Origin: an uncultured Spirochaetales bacterium
GTDB lineage: Bacteria > Spirochaetota > Spirochaetia > Sphaerochaetales > Sphaerochaetaceae
DNA: 5,666 nt
Direction: 5' to 3'
Assembly: GCA_934276695.1 (NCBI GenBank)
Contig: CAKQTF010000080.1
Location: forward strand, 1 to 5,666
A program made the translations under genes and the position numbers. Below the pieces are notes generated by a model, which saw only the letters and a list, made by a program, of their open reading frames with translations, did not search any database and was not told where the DNA came from. Below are positions 1 through 5,666 of the stretch, piece by piece (within the stretch, counting starts at the first letter, position 1; the number at the start of each line of letters is the position of its first letter).

Positions 1-67
1 TTTTTTGCTGTTTTTTTCCGATTTTAATGCTATCTTCTTACAGGCAAATAAGATAAATTTTCAAATT
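1..67. other. AT-rich non-coding tail after the EIIA gene
   Basis: The stretch after the EIIA stop is AT-rich, with two T-tracts on the plus strand (1-6 and 11-17). A weak inverted pair TATCTT/AAGATA with a 13-nt loop is present. It is not followed by a T-tract on the minus strand, so it does not look like a terminator for this operon. The plus-strand T-tracts could be the tail of a terminator of a converging gene to the left, but no stem is visible in the window. No confident promoter was found. Confidence 0.4.
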
Positions 68-514
68 TTAATCAAAGAAAAGCTGATACACATCATCACT
101 GCTCTTTGCATTTGCAAGAAGTCTTGCATACACTGGGGATGAGCATACTTTTGCAATAGAGGAAAGGATCTGGATATGCTCCGTAGGATTATCCTCAGGA
201 GCAAGCACAAGGAAGAATATCTTTGAACCTTCCTGTCCTCCGAAATCCACAGGGAGCCTTGAAATCCCTATTACTACAACACTGCTCTTGATAGAACCGA
301 GCTTTGCATGCGGAATCGCAATCCCATTCTCCATTGCAGTGGAAGCCTGAGCCTCTCTATTAAGAACAGCATTGACGATTTCTCCGGCATCAGTACCTGA
401 AATACCGGAATTCTTTCTATATACGTCTACCAGTTCCTCTATTACAGATCTTCTATCGCAAGATGTAAGAGGCACCTTAATCAAATCCTTATTCAAAACA
501 TCCAAAAGCGTCAT
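68..514 (-). CDS. Stand-alone PTS EIIA protein, fructose/nitrogen (PtsN-like) class
   Basis: Cytoplasmic phosphocarrier domain of the phosphotransferase system, 148 residues, the usual size for a single EIIA of the mannitol/fructose/Ntr class. The domain fills the protein. The phosphorylation site is His69 in GIAIPHAK (64-71), preceded by the typical NREAQASTAMEN stretch. The second conserved histidine, H113, is in EHIQILSSIAKV, as in EIIA-Ntr proteins. FFLVLAP (100-106) is the family strand before that helix. No EIIB or EIIC domain, HPr or EI lies in the window, so this is a stand-alone carrier, which favours a regulatory role over sugar uptake; a sugar PTS just left of base 1 would change that view. 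The ATG follows the USP stop with no gap and has GAGGAG six bases upstream. A ptsN symbol is avoided because the fructose and Ntr types cannot be told apart with certainty here. It is the last gene seen before the left edge. Confidence 0.92.
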   Translation of the reverse strand: MTLLDVLNKDLIKVPLTSCDRRSVIEELVDVYRKNSGISGTDAGEIVNAVLNREAQASTAMENGIAIPHAKLGSIKSSVVVIGISRLPVDFGGQEGSKIFFLVLAPEDNPTEHIQILSSIAKVCSSPVYARLLANAKSSDDVYQLFFD

Positions 515-1003
515 CTAAAACTCCTCAAAAGAATTCCATATCCCGTCATTGTCCTTGACAACAAGCACAGGGCAATCCGAAGTCCTGAGCATCCTGTCGC
601 TTTCGCTCAGAAGCTCTTCCCTTCGTGATCTGATCACATTGATCGATCCTACAATAAGCAGGTCTACTGAATTCTCATTAACATATGATGCAATCTCAGA
701 ATGAGGCGATCCTTCAAGGATTGCAGTCTTTATATCAATATCCTTTGAAGCTGCCAGTTTCTCCGCATGCCTTATATGCCTGGAAGCATCTTTTGACAGA
801 TCTGAAAGATATGCGCTCCTTTCCTCATTTATGAATATCCTTGATTTAACAAGATCACCCAATGCCTTCGTATTGATGACATATACAGCATGAAGCTCTG
901 CATCTGTGGATTTTGCAAGCATAATCGCATACATCAAAGCAGAAATAGAACCTTCACTGCCATCAAGATAAATAAGGACCTTGGAAAAAGGCACTTTATT
1001 CAT
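515..1003 (-). CDS. Universal stress protein (UspA-like)
   Basis: Single-domain cytoplasmic USP of 162 residues, a Rossmann-like alpha/beta fold that normally dimerises and often has a signalling role. The first strand and loop are VLIYLDGSEGSISALMYAIM (9-28), with the usual D-G-S-E after beta-1. The second conserved part is SVDLLIVGS (112-120), and the final strand is CPVLVV (144-149), preceded by RMLRTSD. In ATP-binding members the loop after the fourth strand reads G-x2-G-x9-G-S/T. Here only the first Gly (G119) is present; the second is Asn (N122) and the third is also not Gly, with Arg- and Glu-rich residues in between (RSRREELLSES). The protein therefore probably does not bind ATP in the classic way. 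The start overlaps the end of subunit D by 8 nt and has a strong ribosome site, GGAGAGGAG, 8 nt upstream. The gene ends directly against the EIIA gene. The specific function is unknown; the position suggests a role linked to the ATPase. Confidence 0.9.
   Translation of the reverse strand: MNKVPFSKVLIYLDGSEGSISALMYAIMLAKSTDAELHAVYVINTKALGDLVKSRIFINEERSAYLSDLSKDASRHIRHAEKLAASKDIDIKTAILEGSPHSEIASYVNENSVDLLIVGSINVIRSRREELLSESDRMLRTSDCPVLVVKDNDGIWNSFEEF
521..526 (-). promoter_or_regulatory. Ribosome binding site of the EIIA gene
   Basis: GAGGAG on the minus strand, 6 nt before the ATG at 514, lies within the last codons of the USP gene. It supports the chosen EIIA start and shows that the two genes are packed with no spacer. 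Confidence 0.75.
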
Positions 1004-1628
1004 TATTCTGTCTCCTCTCCATTCTATCTTTTACTGTTTTCAGGAGGATGAAACTATCCCGCTCAGCCTCTTCAATCCTTGATGTAAGATACTTCACAGT
1101 CTCCTCCTTGTCCGGGATAACAAGCTTTTCCAGAGAATTGACCTTGCGTATTGTCTTCTTGACTTCCCTGGCAAGCCTCATGATCGAGACCTTAAGCTCT
1201 GCAAGCTGCCCCATGGCCTCAATGACATCACGGAACTCATTCAGTGCAATCTCACTCAGCATGCTTGTACCCTCAGGAGAGAAGAAAGGACCCTCTCCAG
1301 AGAATTCAGTACTGACACGAGGAAGCTCTACGCCCATCACCTTCCTTGTGGAAAGGGATAAAGATGATGAGATGTTCACAGCACCGGCAAGATTTGCTAC
1401 CTTAAGCCTTCCCATATGGAGAATCGCATTCTGCAGAGCTTCTCTTGCCTCCCGCAGCTCTCTCTCGACCTTATTCTGATATTCAACAGCCTGATCTACA
1501 AGAGTTAGCAATTCTGAATCAAGTATTGAACGCTTCTGATCAAGAAGATCGTACCCAAGCTTCGAGAATGCAAGCTCATCCTTGACTTTCATAAGATTGC
1601 TTCTAGTTGGTGCTAAGCTTCTGTCCAT
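996..1628 (-). CDS. atpD: V/A-type ATPase subunit D (central shaft)
   Basis: Central-stalk subunit: a long antiparallel coiled coil that reaches into the A3B3 ring and turns with F and the membrane rotor. It has 210 residues, normal for the family. The N-terminal signature LAPTRSNLMKVKDELAFSKL, followed by GYDLLDQKRSIL, is the classic D-subunit opening (PTR, then K-x-x-L, then LL-x-x-KR). The middle part, about 93-125, is the short non-helical head (TRKVMGVELPRVS...FFSPEGTS). The second long helix contains VNSLEKLVIP (163-172), a family hallmark. It starts 12 nt after the B stop and in the same reading frame as B. The B stop codon is the in-frame barrier, so the start cannot move upstream. 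The nearest purine-rich site (AAAGGA) lies 15 nt from the ATG, too far to be ideal, so coupling to B translation is likely. The 3' end overlaps the USP start by 8 nt. Confidence 0.96.
   Translation of the reverse strand: MDRSLAPTRSNLMKVKDELAFSKLGYDLLDQKRSILDSELLTLVDQAVEYQNKVERELREAREALQNAILHMGRLKVANLAGAVNISSSLSLSTRKVMGVELPRVSTEFSGEGPFFSPEGTSMLSEIALNEFRDVIEAMGQLAELKVSIMRLAREVKKTIRKVNSLEKLVIPDKEETVKYLTSRIEEAERDSFILLKTVKDRMERRQNNE
1012..1020 (-). promoter_or_regulatory. Strong ribosome binding site of the USP gene
   Basis: GGAGAGGAG on the minus strand, 8 nt before the ATG at 1003, lies inside the last codons of subunit D. It is the best Shine-Dalgarno match in the window and fixes the USP start. 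It implies that the USP can be translated at a good rate independently of D, even though the genes overlap. Confidence 0.8.
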
Positions 1629-1640
1629 GATGTATCCAGA

Positions 1641-3059
1641 TCATCCTTTGTAATGAGTCTCTATCTCTTTCTCTGTAAGCCTCTGAAGCTCTTCCCTAGG
1701 CAGCAGTGAAAGTGCTTCCCAGCCAAGATCCAGAGTCTCTTCGATTGAGCGGTCCTCATCATATCTCTGCCCAATGAATTTCTTCTCAAAGAAATTTCCG
1801 AAATCAAGATAGTGATGATCAAGCTCTGTCAGCTCTTCCTCTCCGATTACAGACGCAAGATTCCTGACATCCTTCACATGCGAATATGATGCATAAAGCT
1901 GATTAGACAGATGAGGATGATCATCTCTTGTCATTCCTTCCCCTATTCCATCCTTCATGAGCCTCGAAAGCGAAGGAAGCGGATTAATAGGAGGATAGAT
2001 TCCCCTGCCATGGAGTTCCCTGTCAAATACAATCTGCCCTTCTGTGATATATCCAGTAAGATCCGGAATAGGATGGGATATATCATCATTTGGCATTGTC
2101 AGAATTGGAAGCTGCGTTATCGAGCCGCTTCTTCCAGCTATCTTTCCTGACCGCTCATAAAGCTCTGCAAGATTTGAATACAGATACCCTGGGTATCCTT
2201 TTCTTGATGGGATCTCACCACGGAGCGTGGAGATTTCCCTGAGAGACTCGCAGTAATTTGTCATATCTGTCATTATGACAAGCACCTGCTTGCCTTTATC
2301 AAATGCCAGATACTCTGCAAGTGTCAGAGCTGTCCTTGGAGTTATCGTCCTTTCAATGGATGGATCATCTGCCAATGAAAGAAACAGCGCAACATTATCA
2401 AGAACGCCGGTCTCCTCAAAAGAATCGATGAAGTACTTTGCAACATCATATTTGACACCCATTGCAGCGAAAACAATAGCAAAATCTGATTTTCCGCCTC
2501 TGACCTTTGCCTGGCGTACAATCTGCGCAGCAAGCTGGTTATGCTCAAGCCCATTGCCAGAGAATATCGGAAGCTTCTGGCCCTGGATAAGAGTTGTCAT
2601 GCCATCAATGACAGAGATTCCTGTCTGAATGAAATCCCTAGGATACTCTCTTGCTGTAGGATTCATCGGAGTTCCATTCACATCACGCTCGTCTTCTGCG
2701 CTAGGAGCCTCTACACCATCCCTGCTCTTCCCGAGACCATTCATGACACGTCCGAGCATTTTCTCTGAAACACCAAGGGAAAGAGACTCCCCGAAGAAGT
2801 GCATGCGTGTGTCAGGCAGATTCAGCCCGTCAGTTCCTTCGAAGCACTGTACGACAACCGCATCATCAGATGTATCAAGAACCTGGCCAGATCTGATTGA
2901 TCCATCAGCTGCCTTTATCTCTACCAGCTCCCCATATCCTACTGGATGAGTATTGCGCATATACACAAGAGGCCCATCAATCCTGGATGCACCCACATAT
3001 TCTCTTCCGCTAAGGAGGCTCTTCCTGCTATTTTTCAGAAGCTCATCATCTTTCATCAT
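1641..3059 (-). CDS. atpB: V/A-type ATPase non-catalytic subunit B
   Basis: Regulatory, non-catalytic partner of subunit A in the A3B3 ring; it supplies the arginine finger to the catalytic site at the A/B interface. It has 472 residues, slightly longer than the usual 455-465, because of an N-terminal extension of about ten residues before the first barrel strand ([16 protein letters not shown]). The place of the P-loop is taken by [15 protein letters not shown] (166-180), which lacks the GK-T/S pair, as is normal for B. Other family blocks are [20 protein letters not shown] (142-161), [19 protein letters not shown] (259-277), [15 protein letters not shown] (284-298) and [19 protein letters not shown] (320-338). 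The expected arginine finger is R366 in LPSLSRL. Two consecutive ATGs (3059 and 3056) are possible starts; the first is chosen. The upstream GGGTAG is only a weak ribosome site, and the 14-nt overlap with A suggests translational coupling. The C-terminus [14 protein letters not shown] is typical. The symbol is the V/A-type name (ntpB), not F-type subunit a. Confidence 0.98.
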   Translation of the reverse strand: MMKDDELLKNSRKSLLSGREYVGASRIDGPLVYMRNTHPVGYGELVEIKAADGSIRSGQVLDTSDDAVVVQCFEGTDGLNLPDTRMHFFGESLSLGVSEKMLGRVMNGLGKSRDGVEAPSAEDERDVNGTPMNPTAREYPRDFIQTGISVIDGMTTLIQGQKLPIFSGNGLEHNQLAAQIVRQAKVRGGKSDFAIVFAAMGVKYDVAKYFIDSFEETGVLDNVALFLSLADDPSIERTITPRTALTLAEYLAFDKGKQVLVIMTDMTNYCESLREISTLRGEIPSRKGYPGYLYSNLAELYERSGKIAGRSGSITQLPILTMPNDDISHPIPDLTGYITEGQIVFDRELHGRGIYPPINPLPSLSRLMKDGIGEGMTRDDHPHLSNQLYASYSHVKDVRNLASVIGEEELTELDHHYLDFGNFFEKKFIGQRYDEDRSIEETLDLGWEALSLLPREELQRLTEKEIETHYKG

Positions 3060-4830
3060 ATAAACTACCCAATTCAGCTATAGACCTGCTGAGCTTAATG
3101 CTGAGCTTGTCTATATCATTCACCTTGTCATTCGCAATGTTGAAGCGGATCTTGGCAATATCCTGGACAACGCTCATTCTCCTGATCTTAACGAGCGGCA
3201 CGCCTTTTGAGATAGCCTGCGATCCCTGGTCATAGTAATCAAGTATGATCTCAAGCATCTTTATCTGCTTCTCAACAGAGCAATAACGGTCAATCACATC
3301 AAACGCATTCTGCTGCAGGAATGCAGTTTTGAACAGAGCACAGACCTCCAGAATAAAATTCTGAGAATCCGGCAGGGCATCCGGCCCGACAAGCTTGACA
3401 ATCTGCTGAAGCCTGACTTCCTTCTGAAGCAGCTCAAGCATCCTTGACCTGTTATCTGCCCATAAACCGTTGCTCTGGCTGTTCCACCACTCCTTAACCT
3501 CATCAACATACTCAGAATATGAGTCAATCCAGCTGATTGCTGGGTAATGCCTGGCAGATGCAAGAGATCTATCAAGGCCCCAGAAGCATCTTACAAAGCG
3601 CTTTGTATGCTGAGTGACAGGTTCTGAGAAGTCTCCCCCAGGAGGAGAGACCGCACCTATCACGGAAACAGAGCCCTCTCTTCCTGACAGTGCCTTCATA
3701 TGACCAGCCCTCTCATAGAATTCAGCTATGCGTGTCGGCAGATATGCAGGGAACCCTTCCTCTGCTGGCATTTCCTCCATGCGTCCGGAAAGCTCCCTCA
3801 GCGCCTCTGCCCATCTGGAAGTTGAATCAGCCATTATCGCAACATCATACCCCATATCACGATAATACTCGGCCATTGTGATTCCGGTATATATTGATGC
3901 CTCTCTTGCAGAGACTGGCATATTCGATGTATTTGCAATGAGAATAGTCCTCTTCATGAGTGATTCCCCGGTTCTCGGGTCCACAAGCTTCGGGAATTCA
4001 CGGAGAACATCTGTCATCTCATTCCCACGCTCACCGCATCCGATATACACGATGATATCAGCATCACACCACTGGGCAATAGAATGCTGCGTCATGGTCT
4101 TTCCTGTTCCGAAACCACCAGGAATCGCAACCGTACCGCCTTTCGCAAGAGGGAACAGTGAATCGATAACCCTCAGCCCTGTGACAAGCGGTTTATCCAG
4201 CGATAGGCGGGAAGACACAGGCCTAGGCATCCGGATCGGCCAGAACTGCGATGCCGTGATTATATGGGTCTTTCCCGACATATCCTTCAGGATGAATAGC
4301 TGATCTGTTACAGTATAATCACCTTCAGAGAAATCATTGACAACAGTAAGCGGCCCTTTCAGTGAGGAAGGAACCATTACCCTGTGCTCAATGCGCTCAT
4401 TCTCTGAGAGAACGGCGACAATTGAGCCGGGCTCAACACTGTCTCCGGTCTTCACCACTGGTCTGATATGCCACTTGCGCTCATGATCTATCGCAGGAGA
4501 GTCTATGCCTCTTCCGATGAAATCACCGCTGAGCTCCCTAAGCATCTCAAGAGGTCTCTGAATTCCATCATAGATATTGCCAATCAGACCTGGACCAAGC
4601 TCACATGAAAGAGACATACCTGAGCCATATACATTGTCGCCAGGGGCAATTCCTGTTGCATCCTCATAAACCTGCACTGTAGCCTGATTCCCGTTCAGCT
4701 TGACGATCTCACCGACAAGACCAAGCTCACCGACATGCACAAGCTCCATCATTGAAGCATCTGTGATATCCTTTACTATTAGAACAGGCCCGTTTACTCT
4801 TTTGACCTTACCTACAATTCTGCCCTGCAT
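3046..4830 (-). CDS. atpA: V/A-type ATPase catalytic subunit A
   Basis: Catalytic nucleotide-binding subunit of the cytoplasmic A3B3 head; it hydrolyses or makes ATP in step with ion movement through the membrane rotor. The 594-residue length is typical (about 580-600). An N-terminal beta-barrel covers about 1-70. The A-specific bulge domain lies at about 110-190, with the usual [12 protein letters not shown] segment. The P-loop is GGFGTGKT (238-245, Lys244 and Thr245). The catalytic glutamate is E267 in [11 protein letters not shown]. The Walker B region is [17 protein letters not shown], with D335. The conserved [12 protein letters not shown] and [16 protein letters not shown] segments follow, then a helical C-terminal domain with [10 protein letters not shown] and [11 protein letters not shown]. 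All catalytic residues are present, so the enzyme should be active. The start is fixed by the conserved N-terminus (GRI...[10 protein letters not shown]) and an AGGAAG just upstream, although this means a 23-nt overlap with E. The 3' end overlaps B by 14 nt. The symbol is the V/A-type name (ntpA in enterococci). Confidence 0.98.
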   Translation of the reverse strand: MQGRIVGKVKRVNGPVLIVKDITDASMMELVHVGELGLVGEIVKLNGNQATVQVYEDATGIAPGDNVYGSGMSLSCELGPGLIGNIYDGIQRPLEMLRELSGDFIGRGIDSPAIDHERKWHIRPVVKTGDSVEPGSIVAVLSENERIEHRVMVPSSLKGPLTVVNDFSEGDYTVTDQLFILKDMSGKTHIITASQFWPIRMPRPVSSRLSLDKPLVTGLRVIDSLFPLAKGGTVAIPGGFGTGKTMTQHSIAQWCDADIIVYIGCGERGNEMTDVLREFPKLVDPRTGESLMKRTILIANTSNMPVSAREASIYTGITMAEYYRDMGYDVAIMADSTSRWAEALRELSGRMEEMPAEEGFPAYLPTRIAEFYERAGHMKALSGREGSVSVIGAVSPPGGDFSEPVTQHTKRFVRCFWGLDRSLASARHYPAISWIDSYSEYVDEVKEWWNSQSNGLWADNRSRMLELLQKEVRLQQIVKLVGPDALPDSQNFILEVCALFKTAFLQQNAFDVIDRYCSVEKQIKMLEIILDYYDQGSQAISKGVPLVKIRRMSVVQDIAKIRFNIANDKVNDIDKLSIKLSRSIAELGSLYDER

Positions 4831-5434
4831 TTTCTTCCTGAATTATTTTTCTGATATCTCTCTGAAAACGTCTCAGCCGAGTATCAAGCTGATTATTATA
4901 AGAAATCTTTCCATCAAGGGATGTAAGCACGACACCGATGCCATCGATTCGCACTGGATCTATTGACAGAACCACATCTGCACCTGCCATATCATGAACA
5001 AGCTTCTCAGCCTTCCTAAGCTCATTCTCAGATACAGGCGATGATGCAGAGAATGCAACCTTCGCTTCTTTTCTTCCTAGCCCAAGGGCAGCCTCCGCAA
5101 TCCAGCGGACAAGAACATCCTGGAATTCAGGAGAAGACGACATAACGCTGAAGCGTTCCCTGACATTCTCCATTACAGCCTTATATGCACTATCCATGCA
5201 TTTGAGCTCTGCAAGCCTGTCAATATTGCGCTTTGCACTCTCTTCCTTTCCTTCTATCCTTTCCAGTTTTTCCAGCAGAAGCCTGTGCTCGGCTTCCACC
5301 TGCACAGCAGCCTGCTCATCAGCCTCATTCAGCATTGCAGCTGCCTTAGCCTCAGCCTGTCTGATGATCTCATCAGCTTTCTTTCTGGCCTCGGATATTA
5401 TCTCATCAACCAGTGGATTAGAGATATTAGTCAT
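4808..5434 (-). CDS. atpE: V/A-type ATPase subunit E (peripheral stalk)
   Basis: Peripheral stalk subunit that pairs with a second stalk helix (subunit G/H) and ties the A3B3 head to the membrane subunit I, acting as stator. The 208-residue protein has the family layout. Residues about 8-75 are an alanine-, glutamate- and lysine-rich coiled coil (for example ARKKADEIIRQAEAKAAAML). A globular C-terminal domain follows, at about 85-200. The hallmark is near the end: GIGVVLTSLDGKISYNNQLD (166-185) followed by an Arg-rich helix, matching the family pattern GGvvl-x-s-x-dG-x-i-x-v-x-N-x-L. Length is normal (about 190-210). The start is set by an AGGAG seven bases upstream, inside the end of the F gene, and by the ATGA overlap with F. 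The 3' end overlaps the start of subunit A by 23 nt. There is no membrane segment or signal peptide. The symbol follows V/A-ATPase usage and is not F-type atpE (subunit c). Confidence 0.93.
   Translation of the reverse strand: MTNISNPLVDEIISEARKKADEIIRQAEAKAAAMLNEADEQAAVQVEAEHRLLLEKLERIEGKEESAKRNIDRLAELKCMDSAYKAVMENVRERFSVMSSSPEFQDVLVRWIAEAALGLGRKEAKVAFSASSPVSENELRKAEKLVHDMAGADVVLSIDPVRIDGIGVVLTSLDGKISYNNQLDTRLRRFQRDIRKIIQEENAGQNCR
4834..4839 (-). promoter_or_regulatory. Ribosome binding site of the subunit A gene
   Basis: AGGAAG on the minus strand ends only 3 nt before the ATG at 4830 (5 nt if just the AGGA core pairs). It lies inside the E coding region. The spacing is short but it supports the start that gives the 23-nt overlap with E. 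Confidence 0.55.
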
Positions 5435-5666
5435 AAAGACACTCCTAAAGCTTCATTGACCAGAGACTTCAGATCCCTGGTTCCTGTCCCATCAGATGCC
5501 GATATCTCAACAACAAGAGGAAAACTCTCAGAAAAGAGATAACGATCAACTGTCTCCCGGATCATAGAGGCAACATCAGCTGTTATGATTATGACGGCAT
5601 AATCATGACTCTCTATGGCTTTTGCCCAAGCCTGCTCAGCCTCTTCCTTGCATGTCACCTGTATAC
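5431..5666 (-). CDS. atpF: V/A-type ATPase subunit F (NtpG/AtpF), 3' part only
   Basis: Small subunit that sits on the D shaft in the central stalk of the V/A-ATPase and rotates with it. About 77 C-terminal residues are visible. The reading frame stays open to the right edge of the window, so the gene is cut there. Family members are about 100 residues, so roughly the first 25, including the usual N-terminal GD-x-DSV type strand, are missing. A GTG at 5658 could be read as a start, but it falls inside the conserved fold and has no room for a ribosome site, so it is probably an internal valine. Recognition rests on the pattern DYAVIIITADVA, then a helix ending in DRY, then the strand PLVVEIS and a Gly/Thr-rich loop before the C-terminal helix, which resembles Enterococcus NtpG. 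Its TGA overlaps the ATG of subunit E in an ATGA junction. The neighbouring E, A, B and D genes support the call more strongly than the sequence alone. Confidence 0.82.
   Translation of the reverse strand, partial: IQVTCKEEAEQAWAKAIESHDYAVIIITADVASMIRETVDRYLFSESFPLVVEISASDGTGTRDLKSLVNEALGVSL
5442..5446 (-). promoter_or_regulatory. Ribosome binding site of the subunit E gene
   Basis: AGGAG on the minus strand, 7 nt before the ATG at 5434, lies inside the end of the F gene. Together with the ATGA stop/start overlap it decides the E start. Confidence 0.7.

Noticed and set aside
27..57. Inverted pair TATCTT/AAGATA as a possible terminator after EIIA
   Set aside because: The stem is only 6 bp, AT-rich, with a 13-nt loop, and is followed on the minus strand by A-rich rather than T-rich sequence.
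18..64. Possible minus-strand promoter after EIIA (TTGAAA as -35)
   Set aside because: The hexamer at the proper spacing matches the -10 consensus at only about three positions, and AT-rich sequence gives such matches by chance.
1048..1479. Long plus-strand open frame of 143 codons opposite subunit D
   Set aside because: It is antisense to a well-recognised D gene, its Ser/Leu-rich product looks like a mirror of the coiled coil, and there is no supporting family motif or operon context.
1641..3059. Missing P-loop in subunit B as a sign of decay
   Set aside because: Loss of the GK-T/S pair is normal in all V/A-type B subunits; the arginine finger and other blocks are intact.
3878..4303. Plus-strand open frame of 141 codons opposite subunit A
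   Set aside because: It lies across the P-loop and catalytic region of the A gene, and its composition is what the complement of that conserved sequence would give. No recognisable domain.
5196..5542. Two overlapping plus-strand open frames opposite E and F, Ser/Leu/Ala rich, resembling signal or membrane peptides
   Set aside because: The hydrophobic character comes from the complement of the Ala/Glu/Lys-rich coiled coil of subunit E; they are shadows.
5431..5658. Reading the right-edge gene as a complete 75-residue protein starting at GTG 5658
   Set aside because: The frame is open to the window edge and the missing N-terminal strand is needed for the subunit F fold, so it is a gene cut by the window, not a short one.

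Overview
The window is a compact gene block read entirely from the minus strand (right to left). It carries the soluble part of a bacterial V/A-type (archaeal-like, rotary) ATPase and, directly downstream, two small regulatory-type genes. In transcription order the genes are: subunit F (3' part only, cut by the right edge), subunit E, catalytic subunit A, non-catalytic subunit B, central-stalk subunit D, a universal stress protein (USP), and a stand-alone PTS EIIA protein of the fructose/nitrogen (PtsN-like) type. Only the first 67 bases are outside genes.

The junctions are very tight: F/E overlap by 4 nt, E/A by 23, A/B by 14, B and D are 12 nt apart, D/USP overlap by 8, and the USP stop abuts the EIIA start. 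This strongly suggests one transcript with translational coupling. No promoter or convincing terminator is visible, so the operon starts to the right of base 5666 and its end is not resolved on the left. The membrane subunits I and K and the collar subunit C are not in the window. They are expected upstream of F, but this cannot be seen. Because K is missing, the coupling ion (H+ or Na+) cannot be decided.

The organism is a bacterium with moderate base composition, frequent AGA/AGG and ATA codons and purine-rich Shine-Dalgarno sites. Carrying a V/A-type ATPase together with a PTS EIIA domain best fits an anaerobic Firmicute (Clostridia-like). Spirochaetes and other V-ATPase-bearing anaerobes are not excluded. 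This taxonomic call is an inference.

Functionally, A and B form the A3B3 ring. A has an intact P-loop and catalytic glutamate; B has lost the P-loop but keeps the arginine finger. D and F form the rotating central shaft and E is part of the peripheral stalk. The most interesting point is the appended USP-EIIA pair. Both families have known links to cation transport control in other bacteria (EIIA-Ntr with TrkA/KdpD, USP domains in KdpD and antiporters). Their tight coupling to the ATPase genes suggests, but does not prove, that PTS phosphorylation state or a stress signal is tied to ion-pump activity.
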